The notes under the pieces were generated by a model. That model had not been told where the DNA came from, did no database searches, and was given only the letters and a program-made list of their open reading frames with translations. Shown in pieces: positions 34,592 to 43,387 of a stretch of 58,361 nucleotides of DNA. Every line of letters starts with the position of its first letter. Position 1 is the first letter of the stretch. Position numbers and translations under genes: made by a program. Origin of the DNA: Lactobacillus taiwanensis DSM 21401 (lineage in GTDB: Bacteria; Bacillota; Bacilli; Lactobacillales; Lactobacillaceae); assembly GCF_001436695.1 (NCBI RefSeq), contig NZ_AYZG01000020.1:1-58361 (forward strand), written 5' to 3'.

Positions 34592-36565
34592 ATGACCGTT
34601 TTTGTAGTTGGGCCAGATGATGCGGGCTTCTTTAAAAGAGAACGAACGACTTGGGAATTTGAAGATGCTTTAAATGCCGCTGAAGCTGGAGATAGAATAG
34701 AAATTCAGCGAAACTATAATTTTCCTGTACAAGAAAAAAATTATACTATTGAAAAGAATTTAACTATATATAGTGCCTCAAGCTTAACGCATTTAAATGG
34801 TGAAATTTTTATAAAAAATGGTGCTCATGTTAAATTAGAAAATTTTTCTATTATTAGCTGTCAAGATAAAAGTAATTGTCTTCAAGTACGTGAAGGCAGT
34901 AGTTTAGAAGCAACTAATCTTTCACTTACTAATATGGCAGATTCTGGTGAAAATTATCCCATAATTTATCTCGATGCAAGTTCTTATGCACAATTTGATA
35001 ACTTAAGAGTTTCAGAAAATAAGATTGGTGATGGAAATCACCGAATTTATGTAGAAAATTCGACTTTAACTGTTACGAACAGTGAGTTGAATTGTAAATT
35101 ATATGGTTCAAATTCTGAAATAAATTTTGAAAATACGTCTATTGATTATTCTTTTTCTAATACAATAAGTGTGTATGATCAAAGTAAGATTGCTTTTTCG
35201 CATGTCACTGTTACTGGTGGGAATGCAGAGAAAGACTATCCTGCTTTCTTTATTAAAAATTCAACAGCTGTTCTGACTTATTGCGTAATTGATCAAAATG
35301 ATTACAGCGCTGCTTTATGTGAAAAAGAAAAATCAAACGTTACTTGTATTGGTTCAATTATAAGTTCTGTATCGCTTACCAGTAGTAAATTGATTCTAAA
35401 GGAAGATTGTCGAATTTTAGAATCAATTGTTTTGAGAAGTTCCAGTATCTTAAATGCAGATGATATTTTACTTGATGGTAAAGATAATGGAAAGATAAAT
35501 CTTTTTGCGACTGATCATAGTACAATTTCTGCTTCATGGATTGGCTTCGCTTTTGAAAGTTCACCTAATATTAAATTAGAAGATAATGTGCAATTTAATG
35601 TAAATGAGTTGTGTATTTTAAAGTTTGATTCTGAAAATGACACTTTCGTTTTGAATGATAAAAATGAGTATCCTATTTTGCAGGAATGTTCAAAAGATAA
35701 AATTAAACGTTTTAGTAATCCTAAAAAAGAAGAAACGAATCAGCCAGCTGAGCCTAAAAATAAACCTAGACTATCTGGCATGCAGCAGTTGGATGAAATG
35801 ATTGGGTTAGAAACGGTAAAACAACAGGTAAAAGAATTTATTGCCGTTGCGGTTTTGAATAAAAAGAGACAAGAAAAAGGTTTGAGTTCTACCTCCCAAA
35901 CTTTACATTCTCTATTTTTAGGCAATCCTGGTACAGGAAAAACTACTGTTGCTCGCATTGTTGGACATATTTTGTATGAAAAGGGCGTAATTGCTGAAGA
36001 TAAACTAATTGAAACTTCAAGAGCTGATTTAGTAGCAGGTTATGTTGGTCAAACAGCTGAAAAGACTAGAAAAGTTCTTGAATCAGCTTTAGGTGGAATT
36101 TTATTTGTGGATGAAGCTTATACATTGGCTAGCGGTGGACAAAATGATTTTGGTAAAGAAGCAATTGATGAAATTTTGAAATTTATGGAAGACCATCGCT
36201 CTAATATCATGATCATTTTTGCTGGATATACAGATAATATGGAAAAGTTTTTAGAAACTAATCCTGGTTTAAGAAGTAGAATTCCAAATAAATTTGATTT
36301 TGAAGATTATTCTGTTGAGGAAATGGTTCAAATTGGATTATTATCCTTAAGAAAACAACAATATAAAGTTGATCCAACAGATTATGCCGACCTGTTAAAG
36401 AATAATTTAAGTAAAGACAATGATAAGAGTAATGGTCGTTGGGTCAGAAATCTGAATGGTGAAATAATCAAGAAGCAAGCAGTTCGTGTAACTGCAAGTG
36501 AGAATTATTCTGATGCGGATTTAGTTAATATTACTAAATCTGATTTAGATGCTGTGAGACTTTAA
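34592..36565 (+). CDS. Beta-helix / CbbX-SpoVK-type AAA+ ATPase fusion
   Basis: A 657-residue protein with two halves. Residues 1 to about 370 form a right-handed beta-helix of short strand repeats (ALNAAEAGDRIEIQRN, HVKLENFSIISC, YAQFDNLRVSEN). Residues about 390-657 are a complete AAA+ module of the CbbX/SpoVK/EccA class: GLETVKQQVKEFI, Walker A GNPGTGKT at 444-451, YVGQTAEKTRKVL, Walker B ILFVDEAYTLA near 506, sensor IFAGYTDNM and arginine finger GLRSRI near 557. The C-terminus GRWVRNLNGEIIKKQAV matches the family helical lid. No signal peptide is seen. It starts after TTGGAGG, 22 bases past nadE, so it may be cotranscribed with the NAD genes. The beta-helix may bind the client. The biological role is unknown. 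Confidence 0.85.
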   Translation: MTVFVVGPDDAGFFKRERTTWEFEDALNAAEAGDRIEIQRNYNFPVQEKNYTIEKNLTIYSASSLTHLNGEIFIKNGAHVKLENFSIISCQDKSNCLQVREGSSLEATNLSLTNMADSGENYPIIYLDASSYAQFDNLRVSENKIGDGNHRIYVENSTLTVTNSELNCKLYGSNSEINFENTSIDYSFSNTISVYDQSKIAFSHVTVTGGNAEKDYPAFFIKNSTAVLTYCVIDQNDYSAALCEKEKSNVTCIGSIISSVSLTSSKLILKEDCRILESIVLRSSSILNADDILLDGKDNGKINLFATDHSTISASWIGFAFESSPNIKLEDNVQFNVNELCILKFDSENDTFVLNDKNEYPILQECSKDKIKRFSNPKKEETNQPAEPKNKPRLSGMQQLDEMIGLETVKQQVKEFIAVAVLNKKRQEKGLSSTSQTLHSLFLGNPGTGKTTVARIVGHILYEKGVIAEDKLIETSRADLVAGYVGQTAEKTRKVLESALGGILFVDEAYTLASGGQNDFGKEAIDEILKFMEDHRSNIMIIFAGYTDNMEKFLETNPGLRSRIPNKFDFEDYSVEEMVQIGLLSLRKQQYKVDPTDYADLLKNNLSKDNDKSNGRWVRNLNGEIIKKQAVRVTASENYSDADLVNITKSDLDAVRL

Positions 36566-36591
36566 TGTGAAATTGAATAACTGAACTAAAC

Positions 36592-36620
36592 TTGTATCGG
36601 ACTTAATAGTTTAATATAAT
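36592..36620 (+). promoter_or_regulatory. Promoter of the riboswitch-controlled ATPase gene
   Basis: TTGTAT (36592-36597), 17-base spacer and TATAAT (36615-36620), a few bases before the aptamer. Confidence 0.75.
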
Positions 36621-36627
36621 AAAAATG

Positions 36628-36743
36628 CATAAGGGAGTAACGGCAAGTTATTTGTGACAAGTTCAACAGCCGAGGTCATTGATCTCTAGACTTGTCTTAA
36701 TTAGTGAGACTTATGACCGCGGATTTGGTCATAAGTCTTTTTT
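36628..36743 (+). ncRNA. yybP-ykoY (Mn2+) riboswitch with overlapping terminator
   Basis: The leader has the conserved loop AAGGGAGTAACGG and the second conserved region GTTCAACAGCCGAGG, with a stem GACAAGT/ACTTGTC between them. P1 would pair CATAAG (36628-36633) with CTTATG (36710-36715). The same CTTATG belongs to a strong terminator, GACTTATGACC paired with GGTCATAAGTC (36708-36737) followed by TTTTTT. The two structures exclude each other, so ligand-stabilised P1 would prevent termination: an ON switch. Known yybP-ykoY RNAs sense Mn2+ and often control metal exporters. Confidence 0.8.
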
Positions 36744-36763
36744 ATTTATTGGAGGAAATTACT

Positions 36764-39439
36764 TTGAATACGAAGTATTATGCTCAAAATGTTTCTCAAA
36801 TTGAGAGAGAACTTAAGACATCATTAGATAAGGGATTATCTAATGAAGAAGCTAAACAACGTTTAGCAAAAGATGGTCCTAACTCTTTGGCTTCAAAGAA
36901 AAACCGCAGCATGTTTATGCGTTTTATTGATCAGTTCAAAGATTTTATGATTATTGTTTTAATTGTAGCTGCTATTTTATCTGGTGTAGTTGCTAATGAA
37001 TGGACTGATGCTGCAATTATTATGATTGTTGTTTTGTTGAATGCAATTTTAGGTGTAATTCAAGAAGCAAAATCTGAAGCTGCTATTGATGCATTGAAGG
37101 AAATGTCTACGCCAAATGCTCATGTTAGACGTAATGGAGCGATTTTAGAGATACCAAGTACAGAAATTGTTCCTGGGGATGTTGTTTTATTAGAAGCTGG
37201 AGATGTGGTTCCAGCCGATATGCGTTTAGCTAAAACTGCTAGTTTAAAAGTTGAAGAATCAGCCCTAACAGGTGAATCAGTTCCGGTTGAAAAAGATAAT
37301 GAGGTTCTAAAAGCAGATGATGTTGCCTTAGGTGACCGTGTAAATATGGCTTATGCTAATACGAACGTTACTTATGGACGCGGAGAAGGTATTGTTGTTG
37401 GCACTGGTATGAATACTGAAGTAGGTAAGATTGCTACAATGCTTAACAATGCTGATGAAACAGCTACACCTTTAAAGGCTAACTTAAATCAACTTGGTAA
37501 GACTTTAACGATTATGATTTTGGCAATTTGTGTAATTGTCTTTGTCGTAGGAATGTTCACTAAGCAAGGTAGTGAACCAACTAACAAGTTAATTATTGAC
37601 ATGTTTTTAGTTGCTGTTTCATTAGCTGTGGCTGCAATTCCAGAAGGACTACCAGCAATTGTTACTATTATTTTGGCCTTAGGTACTCAAGCAATGGCTA
37701 AGCATAAAGCTATTGTAAGAAAATTGCCAGCTGTTGAAACTTTAGGTGCAACCGATATTATTTGTTCAGATAAAACAGGTACTTTAACTCAGAATCAAAT
37801 GACTGTTGAAAAAGTTTATTATGATAATGAACTTCACAATGATGAGGAAACAATTAAAGCAGATAATCCAGCTATGATGGCCATGATTTTGGCTAACGAT
37901 ACTAAGATTGAAGATGGCGGAAGACTATTAGGAGATCCAACTGAAACAGCTTTAATTCAATATGCTTTTGATCAAAACATTAAAGTTGAAGATTTACTCA
38001 AGAAAGATGGCCGTGTTCAAGAAGTTCCTTTTGATTCAGAAAGAAAGTTAATGTCGACAGTTAACCATTATGGCGATAAATTCTTTGTTGCTGTAAAGGG
38101 TGCGCCTGATGAACTGTTAAAACGCGTAACTAAGATTGAAATTAATGGACAAGTAGCACCAATTTCAGCTAGTGAAAAAGAAACTATCTTAGCTTCAAAC
38201 AAGAATATGGCTGAACAAGCTTTACGTGTTTTGGGACTTGCTTACAAAATTGTTGATAAACCTTATGATGATCCAACAACTAATAATGTTGAACAGGACT
38301 TGATTTTTGCTGGATTAGTTGGAATGATTGATCCAGAAAGACCAGAAGCTAAAGCTGCTGTTGCAGAAGCTAAGAGTGCTGGTATTAGAACAGTTATGAT
38401 TACTGGTGACCACCAAATTACAGCTGCTGCGATTGCTTCTCGTTTGGGCATTTTAGAAGAAAGTCAAGACAAGGATAAAGCCGTAATTACAGGCGCTGAA
38501 CTTGATAAGTTATCAGATGACTACTTTAACAAGCATGTTCAAGATTATAGTGTTTATGCTCGTGTATCTCCTGAAAATAAGGTTAGAATTGTTAAAGCAT
38601 GGCAAGCTAATAACAAGATTGTCGCCATGACTGGGGACGGTGTTAATGATGCTCCTAGTTTAAAACAAGCTGATATTGGTATTGGTATGGGAATTACTGG
38701 TACTGAAGTATCAAAGGGTGCAGCCGATATGGTTTTAGCTGATGATAACTTTGCGACGATCGTTGAAGCAATCAAGCAAGGACGTAAGGTATTTGCTAAT
38801 ATTCAAAAGGCAATTCTTTATTTGATGAGTTGTAACGTTGGCGAAGTTTTAACAGTATTTATGATGACCATGCTTGGTTGGGATATCTTAATGCCAGTGC
38901 AATTGTTGTGGATTAACTTGGTTACTGATACTTTGCCAGCAATTGCTTTGGGTGTTGAACCAGTAGAGGCAGGAATTATGAAGAAGAAGCCACGTGGTAG
39001 AAAGTCAAACTTCTTCAGTGGGGGCGTTGCAAGCTCGATTATTTACCAAGGTATTTTAGAAGGTATTTTAGTTTTAGGTGCATATCAATTTGGCTTGCAT
39101 GTCGGTCCTCATATTGGAAATGCAGCTATGCAGCATGCTGACGCCTTAACGATGGCCTTTCTTACTTTGGGATTAATCCAATTGTTCCATGCCTTTAACT
39201 CTAAATTTATTCATAAATCTATCTTTAGAGCACAGACATTTGAAAATAAATGGTTTAACGGAGCAATTCTTATTTCTGCTTTGATTATGGCTGCTGTAGA
39301 GATTCCATTTTTGACTAAGATTTTTGATGTGACCGAATTAGATGGAATACAATGGTTAGTTGTAATTATTGCAGGACTTTTGATGATTATCATTGTTGAA
39401 ATTGTTAAATTCTTTGAAAGAAGAGCTGCTAGAAAATAA
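36764..39439 (+). CDS. P-type cation-transporting ATPase (Ca2+/Mn2+ type IIA)
   Basis: An 891-residue P2A ATPase from TTG 36764, eight bases after TTGGAGGA; the longer frame from 36704 would run through the riboswitch terminator and is rejected. Motifs visible are TGES in the actuator domain, PEGLP in M4, the phosphorylation site DKTGTLT (Asp336), KGAPDE, TGDGVNDAP and NLVTDTLPA in M6, whose Asn and Asp fit Ca2+- or Mn2+-type binding. About 10 membrane helices are expected. A manganese-type riboswitch upstream suggests induction by metal, so export of excess Mn2+ (or Ca2+) is most likely. Confidence 0.9.
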   Translation: MNTKYYAQNVSQIERELKTSLDKGLSNEEAKQRLAKDGPNSLASKKNRSMFMRFIDQFKDFMIIVLIVAAILSGVVANEWTDAAIIMIVVLLNAILGVIQEAKSEAAIDALKEMSTPNAHVRRNGAILEIPSTEIVPGDVVLLEAGDVVPADMRLAKTASLKVEESALTGESVPVEKDNEVLKADDVALGDRVNMAYANTNVTYGRGEGIVVGTGMNTEVGKIATMLNNADETATPLKANLNQLGKTLTIMILAICVIVFVVGMFTKQGSEPTNKLIIDMFLVAVSLAVAAIPEGLPAIVTIILALGTQAMAKHKAIVRKLPAVETLGATDIICSDKTGTLTQNQMTVEKVYYDNELHNDEETIKADNPAMMAMILANDTKIEDGGRLLGDPTETALIQYAFDQNIKVEDLLKKDGRVQEVPFDSERKLMSTVNHYGDKFFVAVKGAPDELLKRVTKIEINGQVAPISASEKETILASNKNMAEQALRVLGLAYKIVDKPYDDPTTNNVEQDLIFAGLVGMIDPERPEAKAAVAEAKSAGIRTVMITGDHQITAAAIASRLGILEESQDKDKAVITGAELDKLSDDYFNKHVQDYSVYARVSPENKVRIVKAWQANNKIVAMTGDGVNDAPSLKQADIGIGMGITGTEVSKGAADMVLADDNFATIVEAIKQGRKVFANIQKAILYLMSCNVGEVLTVFMMTMLGWDILMPVQLLWINLVTDTLPAIALGVEPVEAGIMKKKPRGRKSNFFSGGVASSIIYQGILEGILVLGAYQFGLHVGPHIGNAAMQHADALTMAFLTLGLIQLFHAFNSKFIHKSIFRAQTFENKWFNGAILISALIMAAVEIPFLTKIFDVTELDGIQWLVVIIAGLLMIIIVEIVKFFERRAARK

Positions 39440-39477
39440 TAAATATTATCTTCTAGAGGTAGAATAAAAATGCATGT

Positions 39478-39515
39478 AAAAAGGCAGCTAGTTTAAATTT
39501 TCTAGCTGTCTTTTT
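39478..39515. terminator. Bidirectional terminator between the ATPase and the ABC exporter
   Basis: AAAAAGGCAGCTAG pairs with CTAGCTGTCTTTTT (one G-T pair) across a 10-base loop. Confidence 0.85.
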
Positions 39516-39521
39516 TACAAA

Positions 39522-41090
39522 TTAAAATATACGTTCTAATTGCTTGTCGTGAAGGGCATAATGATGATTAAACATTTCCATAATTTTTGGTGGAATATGA
39601 TGATCTATTTCAACCACAGTTAATGGCGAATTCAAGAACGTTTCATGTATCTGATTTGCGGTAGTAGGATCAAGTGAAGCTGTCCCCTCGTCAACAATTA
39701 AGAAATCTTTTTCATAGAGAAAAGCGCGTGCTAATTCTATTCGTTTCTTTTCACCACCAGATAAGTTCTTCCCATTTTCTTCTATCATCGCATTTAATCC
39801 ATACCGCTTAACATATGGCAATAATCCGGCCTTTTTGATAGCCTCTGCAATTTTGGAATCACTAAACTTTTTACCTAAAGTTAGGTTGAAAAGCAAAGTA
39901 TCATTAAATATTTGAGAAGTCTGTTGTACCTCACTAAATGTAAAACTTTTATTAGATAATCCATTGATAAGAATATTTCCGTTAGTAGGTTTTAGTTGAC
40001 CAGTTAAAAGATTAAGGAGAGTAGACTTTCCCTGACCAGATTTACCGGTAAGTAATAGCTTATCGCCTTTTTTAATTTCTAAATTGACTTTGTCTAAAAC
40101 TAATTCTTCTGCCTTATATCCAAAACTAATATTATTAAGTATTAGTGTATCTAGGTTAGAATTAGAAACATCTGTATTAAATTTTTCTGGTTTAAAGGAG
40201 TTCAGCTTATCTATCATGGGTTTTGCCGAAGACATTTGATTGCGGCAGCTATTAATACTGTAAAAACTGTTAATAATCCAAGTACTGGAATATTGAACTG
40301 CCACAAATGAGGCTAGAGTGAGCATCCCTTTGATGACCATAATTATTCCTATTCCAATAGGTAAAAAGCTAAAAGAATAAACGAATATATTAACCCAAAA
40401 ATTACTTTTGGCAATTGTATTATCACGTAATCTTTTATTTTCAGTAGATTGAGTAATAACTTTTTGCCCTTTTTTAATAAAGGTATCCAATGCATTGTAA
40501 TTTAAAACAGTCTTAATATTCTTTAGAAAATCGGACATAAATGTTATGTAAGTTCCTGTAGAATTACTCCAATTATTTGATTGTTGAGCTGTTTTCTTGC
40601 TAAAAAATTTAGGAATAATGCTTGAAAAAATAGCGAATGAAATAAAAACTAAAGTTAATAAAAAACTATTGCCAACTGCAACTATTGAAGTACCGACAAT
40701 TGTTACAATCATTGAAATTAATTGAAAAAGTTGCTTAAAATAATTCTCTTCTATTAAGTTAAGATCATTTGATAGAAAAGAAATTTGTTTTGATACCTTA
40801 TTTTCGCTGATTTCAATAAAGTTACTTTTCATTAGATATTCACGCACATTTTGACTAAAACAAGCAATATTTCTATTGAGCATCCTTGTATTTAAATATT
40901 TGATGACAACCAAAAAAACTTGAGCAGCAGTAATAATTGTTATCATCTTGATAGTATTAGGAATGTTTTTTTCGGTAATTAGAGCGAAAATCTCTGAATA
41001 TGACCAAGTTCCGAAGGGTAACTCTAAGCCACTTAAGCATGCAAGCAAGATACTTAAGATAAAATATTTTTTGTTGATAAATTTCTTCAT
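39522..41090 (-). CDS. ABC exporter, fused permease and ATPase
   Basis: A 522-residue half-transporter from ATG 41090, with AGAGGA about 9 bases upstream; the longer frame lacks a ribosome site. Residues 1 to about 300 contain five or six membrane helices, and the C-terminal ABC domain has Walker A LLTGKSGQGKSTLLN, the signature LSGGEKKRIELARA and Walker B DFLIVDEGTASLD. Such exporters carry peptides, lipids or drugs. It lies about 100 bases after an Rgg-like regulator on the same strand, and the gap contains a possible 25-codon frame. Regulation by that Rgg protein is plausible. Confidence 0.88.
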   Translation of the reverse strand: MKKFINKKYFILSILLACLSGLELPFGTWSYSEIFALITEKNIPNTIKMITIITAAQVFLVVIKYLNTRMLNRNIACFSQNVREYLMKSNFIEISENKVSKQISFLSNDLNLIEENYFKQLFQLISMIVTIVGTSIVAVGNSFLLTLVFISFAIFSSIIPKFFSKKTAQQSNNWSNSTGTYITFMSDFLKNIKTVLNYNALDTFIKKGQKVITQSTENKRLRDNTIAKSNFWVNIFVYSFSFLPIGIGIIMVIKGMLTLASFVAVQYSSTWIINSFYSINSCRNQMSSAKPMIDKLNSFKPEKFNTDVSNSNLDTLILNNISFGYKAEELVLDKVNLEIKKGDKLLLTGKSGQGKSTLLNLLTGQLKPTNGNILINGLSNKSFTFSEVQQTSQIFNDTLLFNLTLGKKFSDSKIAEAIKKAGLLPYVKRYGLNAMIEENGKNLSGGEKKRIELARAFLYEKDFLIVDEGTASLDPTTANQIHETFLNSPLTVVEIDHHIPPKIMEMFNHHYALHDKQLERIF

Positions 41091-41191
41091 TGTTGATCCT
41101 CTTTTCATTTAAGATGAGATAAATGATAAAAGATGTACGTGATGAAGAGGCTTTTTTTGCATAATTGATTAGCAAGTTGCATATATGCAGT

Positions 41192-41998
41192 TTATTGAGG
41201 CAAGATATCTATTGTTTTACTTAGATTACTTTTCTTTAAAATAGTAATAATGGTCTTTAATTGTTCTTTTTGATTTGTAAAGTAACAATGATAGTAATAA
41301 CCAAGGATTTTATCGATACCTAATTCAGGATATTCTACTAATTGAGTTAAGAGTTGAATAGCTTTATTAGCTGAGCCAATATCTTGATTTTGGGATGCTG
41401 AATATAAGTAATTAATACAAAAAGATGCGACGCTTTCTTGAATTTGTAGAGTTTGTTTGCCAAGATTATTTTGATATTTATGATAAATTTGATTTAAGAA
41501 AAAAGGTAAGTCGAGAGGATTAAGAACTTCAATAAAAGTAGACAATATCGAAATTTTATTAGAATCCTTGAGCCAATGATTACCTGAAAATATTTTTTGT
41601 ATAATTTTGTCTTTATTTTTAGGAAATTTATGACGACCTGATTGTAGAGTATTAAGAATAAGTTGAGCTTGTAGTTTGAGCAGATCATCATTAGATGTAT
41701 TAATTTGAGTATAGATTTCTTTTGCTTTATTGAGATCTCGATCATAGTAAGCAAATAATAATTGATTGCTAAGTTTTTCATCTGAGACGTTTATATTGCT
41801 TTGATCAAGGGATGAGAAAAAGTCTGAATAAGGTATTTTGTTTTGATTCAAAAGTTCTAGAAGATCGTTTGCCGAAATTTCATGTAGATTACGTTCTATT
41901 TTTGAGTAATGTGCTGGAGACAGGATATTTTGAGTGAATTCTTTCTGAGTTAGTCCTGCACTAGTACGATATTGTTTTAATGCTTCGCCAATGTTCAT
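41192..41998 (-). CDS. Rgg/RRNPP-like helix-turn-helix regulator
   Basis: A 268-residue protein with an XRE-type HTH at residues 1-65 (ALKQYRTSAGLTQKEFTQNI, SKIERNLHEISANDLLELL). The rest is an all-helical repeat region of the kind that binds short peptides in the Rgg/RRNPP family (DLNKAKEIYTQIN, ANKAIQLLTQLVEYPELG). It is slightly shorter than typical Rgg proteins (280-300). It is divergent from the 42228 operon and codirectional with the ABC exporter, either of which may be its target. Confidence 0.8.
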   Translation of the reverse strand: MNIGEALKQYRTSAGLTQKEFTQNILSPAHYSKIERNLHEISANDLLELLNQNKIPYSDFFSSLDQSNINVSDEKLSNQLLFAYYDRDLNKAKEIYTQINTSNDDLLKLQAQLILNTLQSGRHKFPKNKDKIIQKIFSGNHWLKDSNKISILSTFIEVLNPLDLPFFLNQIYHKYQNNLGKQTLQIQESVASFCINYLYSASQNQDIGSANKAIQLLTQLVEYPELGIDKILGYYYHCYFTNQKEQLKTIITILKKSNLSKTIDILPQ

Positions 41999-42119
41999 TT
42001 GGTAATCTCCAATCTATAAAGCTCTATCTAGTTATGAATTATATGAAATTTTAAATGGAAAATATATAAATAAAAATAGAATAAAAGAATGTAAGAAAAT
42101 AAAGTTTTATCAAATAATC

Positions 42120-42151
42120 AAAAAAAGCTTGAGTTTACTCAAGCTTTTTTT
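42120..42151. terminator. Strong hairpin between divergent genes
   Basis: A perfect 15-bp stem AAAAAAAGCTTGAGT / ACTCAAGCTTTTTTT with a 2-base core loop. No gene ends just before it on the plus strand, so it may belong to a short leader or small RNA starting in 42000-42110. Confidence 0.75.
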
Positions 42152-42170
42152 ATACCCTTAGTAATGAGTA

Positions 42171-42200
42171 TATAATTGACAAATGTTAAATATTTGTCAA
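42171..42200 (+). promoter_or_regulatory. -10 box and 9-bp dyad upstream of 42228
   Basis: TATAAT at 42171-42176 overlaps TTGACAAAT-(7)-ATTTGTCAA at 42176-42200, a perfect 9-bp inverted repeat. It lies at the expected transcription start, so it could be a repressor operator. No good -35 box is seen. Confidence 0.45.
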
Positions 42201-42227
42201 CAAATCCATTTATTAAGGAACATCTAA

Positions 42228-43376
42228 ATGAAAAGTTTATTTTTTCGCTTGTACTTATGGGGAATGAGTTTCCTTGCAAGTCTTCGACCAATTAAAGAAA
42301 AGAATATTGTAGTTTTAAATGGCTCAGGTAGATCGGGTTCAAACGGCTATTTATTTTATAAATATATTAAGGCAAAACATCCTGACTATAACATTACTTT
42401 AGTTGAGCCTTGGCCATCTTCTCACTTATCTTGGGAAACTTGGAAAAAAATTGGTACTGCTAAATATGTGATCACCACTCATCAACCTTTTAAAGCGCGA
42501 CGAGGTCAAGTTAATATCCAATTCTGGCATGGCGTACCTTTGAAGCGAATGGGCTTTATGGCGCATAATACACGCTATCGTGATAATAAGCGTAACCAAA
42601 AGCTATGGCATAAAAATGCGGACCTGGTAACTTCAAGCTCCGATCTCTATGAAAGTTTAATGAGTGCTTGTATGGCAATTGAAGGTAAAAAATATCAAAA
42701 ACTAGGTTTCCCTAGAATTGATTACATTGATCAACCAGCAATTTCTAAGGAAAAATTACTAGCAGATTTATTTAAAACTAAGGATGATCAGGCACAAATA
42801 GGAATCTATATGCCAACTTTTCGCTATGAGTTAGAAGATAAGTTCGTTATGGAAGAAATAAAACAAGGTAATTATTTTGCTTTTCAAGATTTTGATCCTT
42901 ATAAATTAAATGATGCTTTAAAAGCAAATCATCAGTATTTAATCGTGAAACTTCATCCTTATGAAATGCGGATGTTTAAAGATTTAAATAGTTACTTCTC
43001 AAATATTGCGTTCTTAAATAATAGTTATTTATTTGAAAATGATCTTGATTTATATGAACTGCTCGGAAATACAGATTTCTTAATTACAGATTTCTCATCA
43101 ATTTATTTTGATTACCTGCACTTGGATAAGCCAATTATTTTTATTACTAATTATTTAAAACAGTACGAGAAAGTACGGGGCTTATTGTTAAGTCCATACG
43201 AAGATGTTACGCCGGGACCTTGTGTTAACTCACAAAAAGAACTTCTGCAAGTTTTGAGACATCCTGATGATCATCAATACAAAAATCAGCGTTTTGATTG
43301 GCGTGAGTTGATTGATGAAGTTGACTATCTTGATTCTTGCGAACCTATCTTTAATTACATGACAAAGAAGCTTTAG
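42228..43376 (+). CDS. CDP-glycerol glycerophosphotransferase-like (TagB/TagF-like) enzyme
   Basis: A 382-residue peripheral membrane enzyme of the family that adds glycerol- or ribitol-phosphate units to wall polymers. Typical motifs are FWHGVPLKRMGFM near residue 103, IGIYMPTFRYELED, VKLHPYEMRMFK and TDFSSIYFDYLHLDKPIIF. Residues 5-18 are hydrophobic and may anchor it. Its size is nearer to TagB primases than to the longer TagF polymerases. It starts an operon with a flippase and a GT32-like transferase. The nearby tagD would supply CDP-glycerol. Confidence 0.85.
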   Translation: MKSLFFRLYLWGMSFLASLRPIKEKNIVVLNGSGRSGSNGYLFYKYIKAKHPDYNITLVEPWPSSHLSWETWKKIGTAKYVITTHQPFKARRGQVNIQFWHGVPLKRMGFMAHNTRYRDNKRNQKLWHKNADLVTSSSDLYESLMSACMAIEGKKYQKLGFPRIDYIDQPAISKEKLLADLFKTKDDQAQIGIYMPTFRYELEDKFVMEEIKQGNYFAFQDFDPYKLNDALKANHQYLIVKLHPYEMRMFKDLNSYFSNIAFLNNSYLFENDLDLYELLGNTDFLITDFSSIYFDYLHLDKPIIFITNYLKQYEKVRGLLLSPYEDVTPGPCVNSQKELLQVLRHPDDHQYKNQRFDWRELIDEVDYLDSCEPIFNYMTKKL

Positions 43377-43387
43377 AGGAAAAAGTA

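Noticed and set aside
36704-36763. Upstream extension of the P-type ATPase frame
   Set aside because: It would translate through the riboswitch terminator. TTG 36764 has a strong GGAGGA site and gives a family-like N-terminus.
40957-41175. 72-codon frame on the minus strand overlapping the ABC exporter start
   Set aside because: Starts at TTG with no ribosome site and overlaps the exporter in another frame; no recognisable protein.
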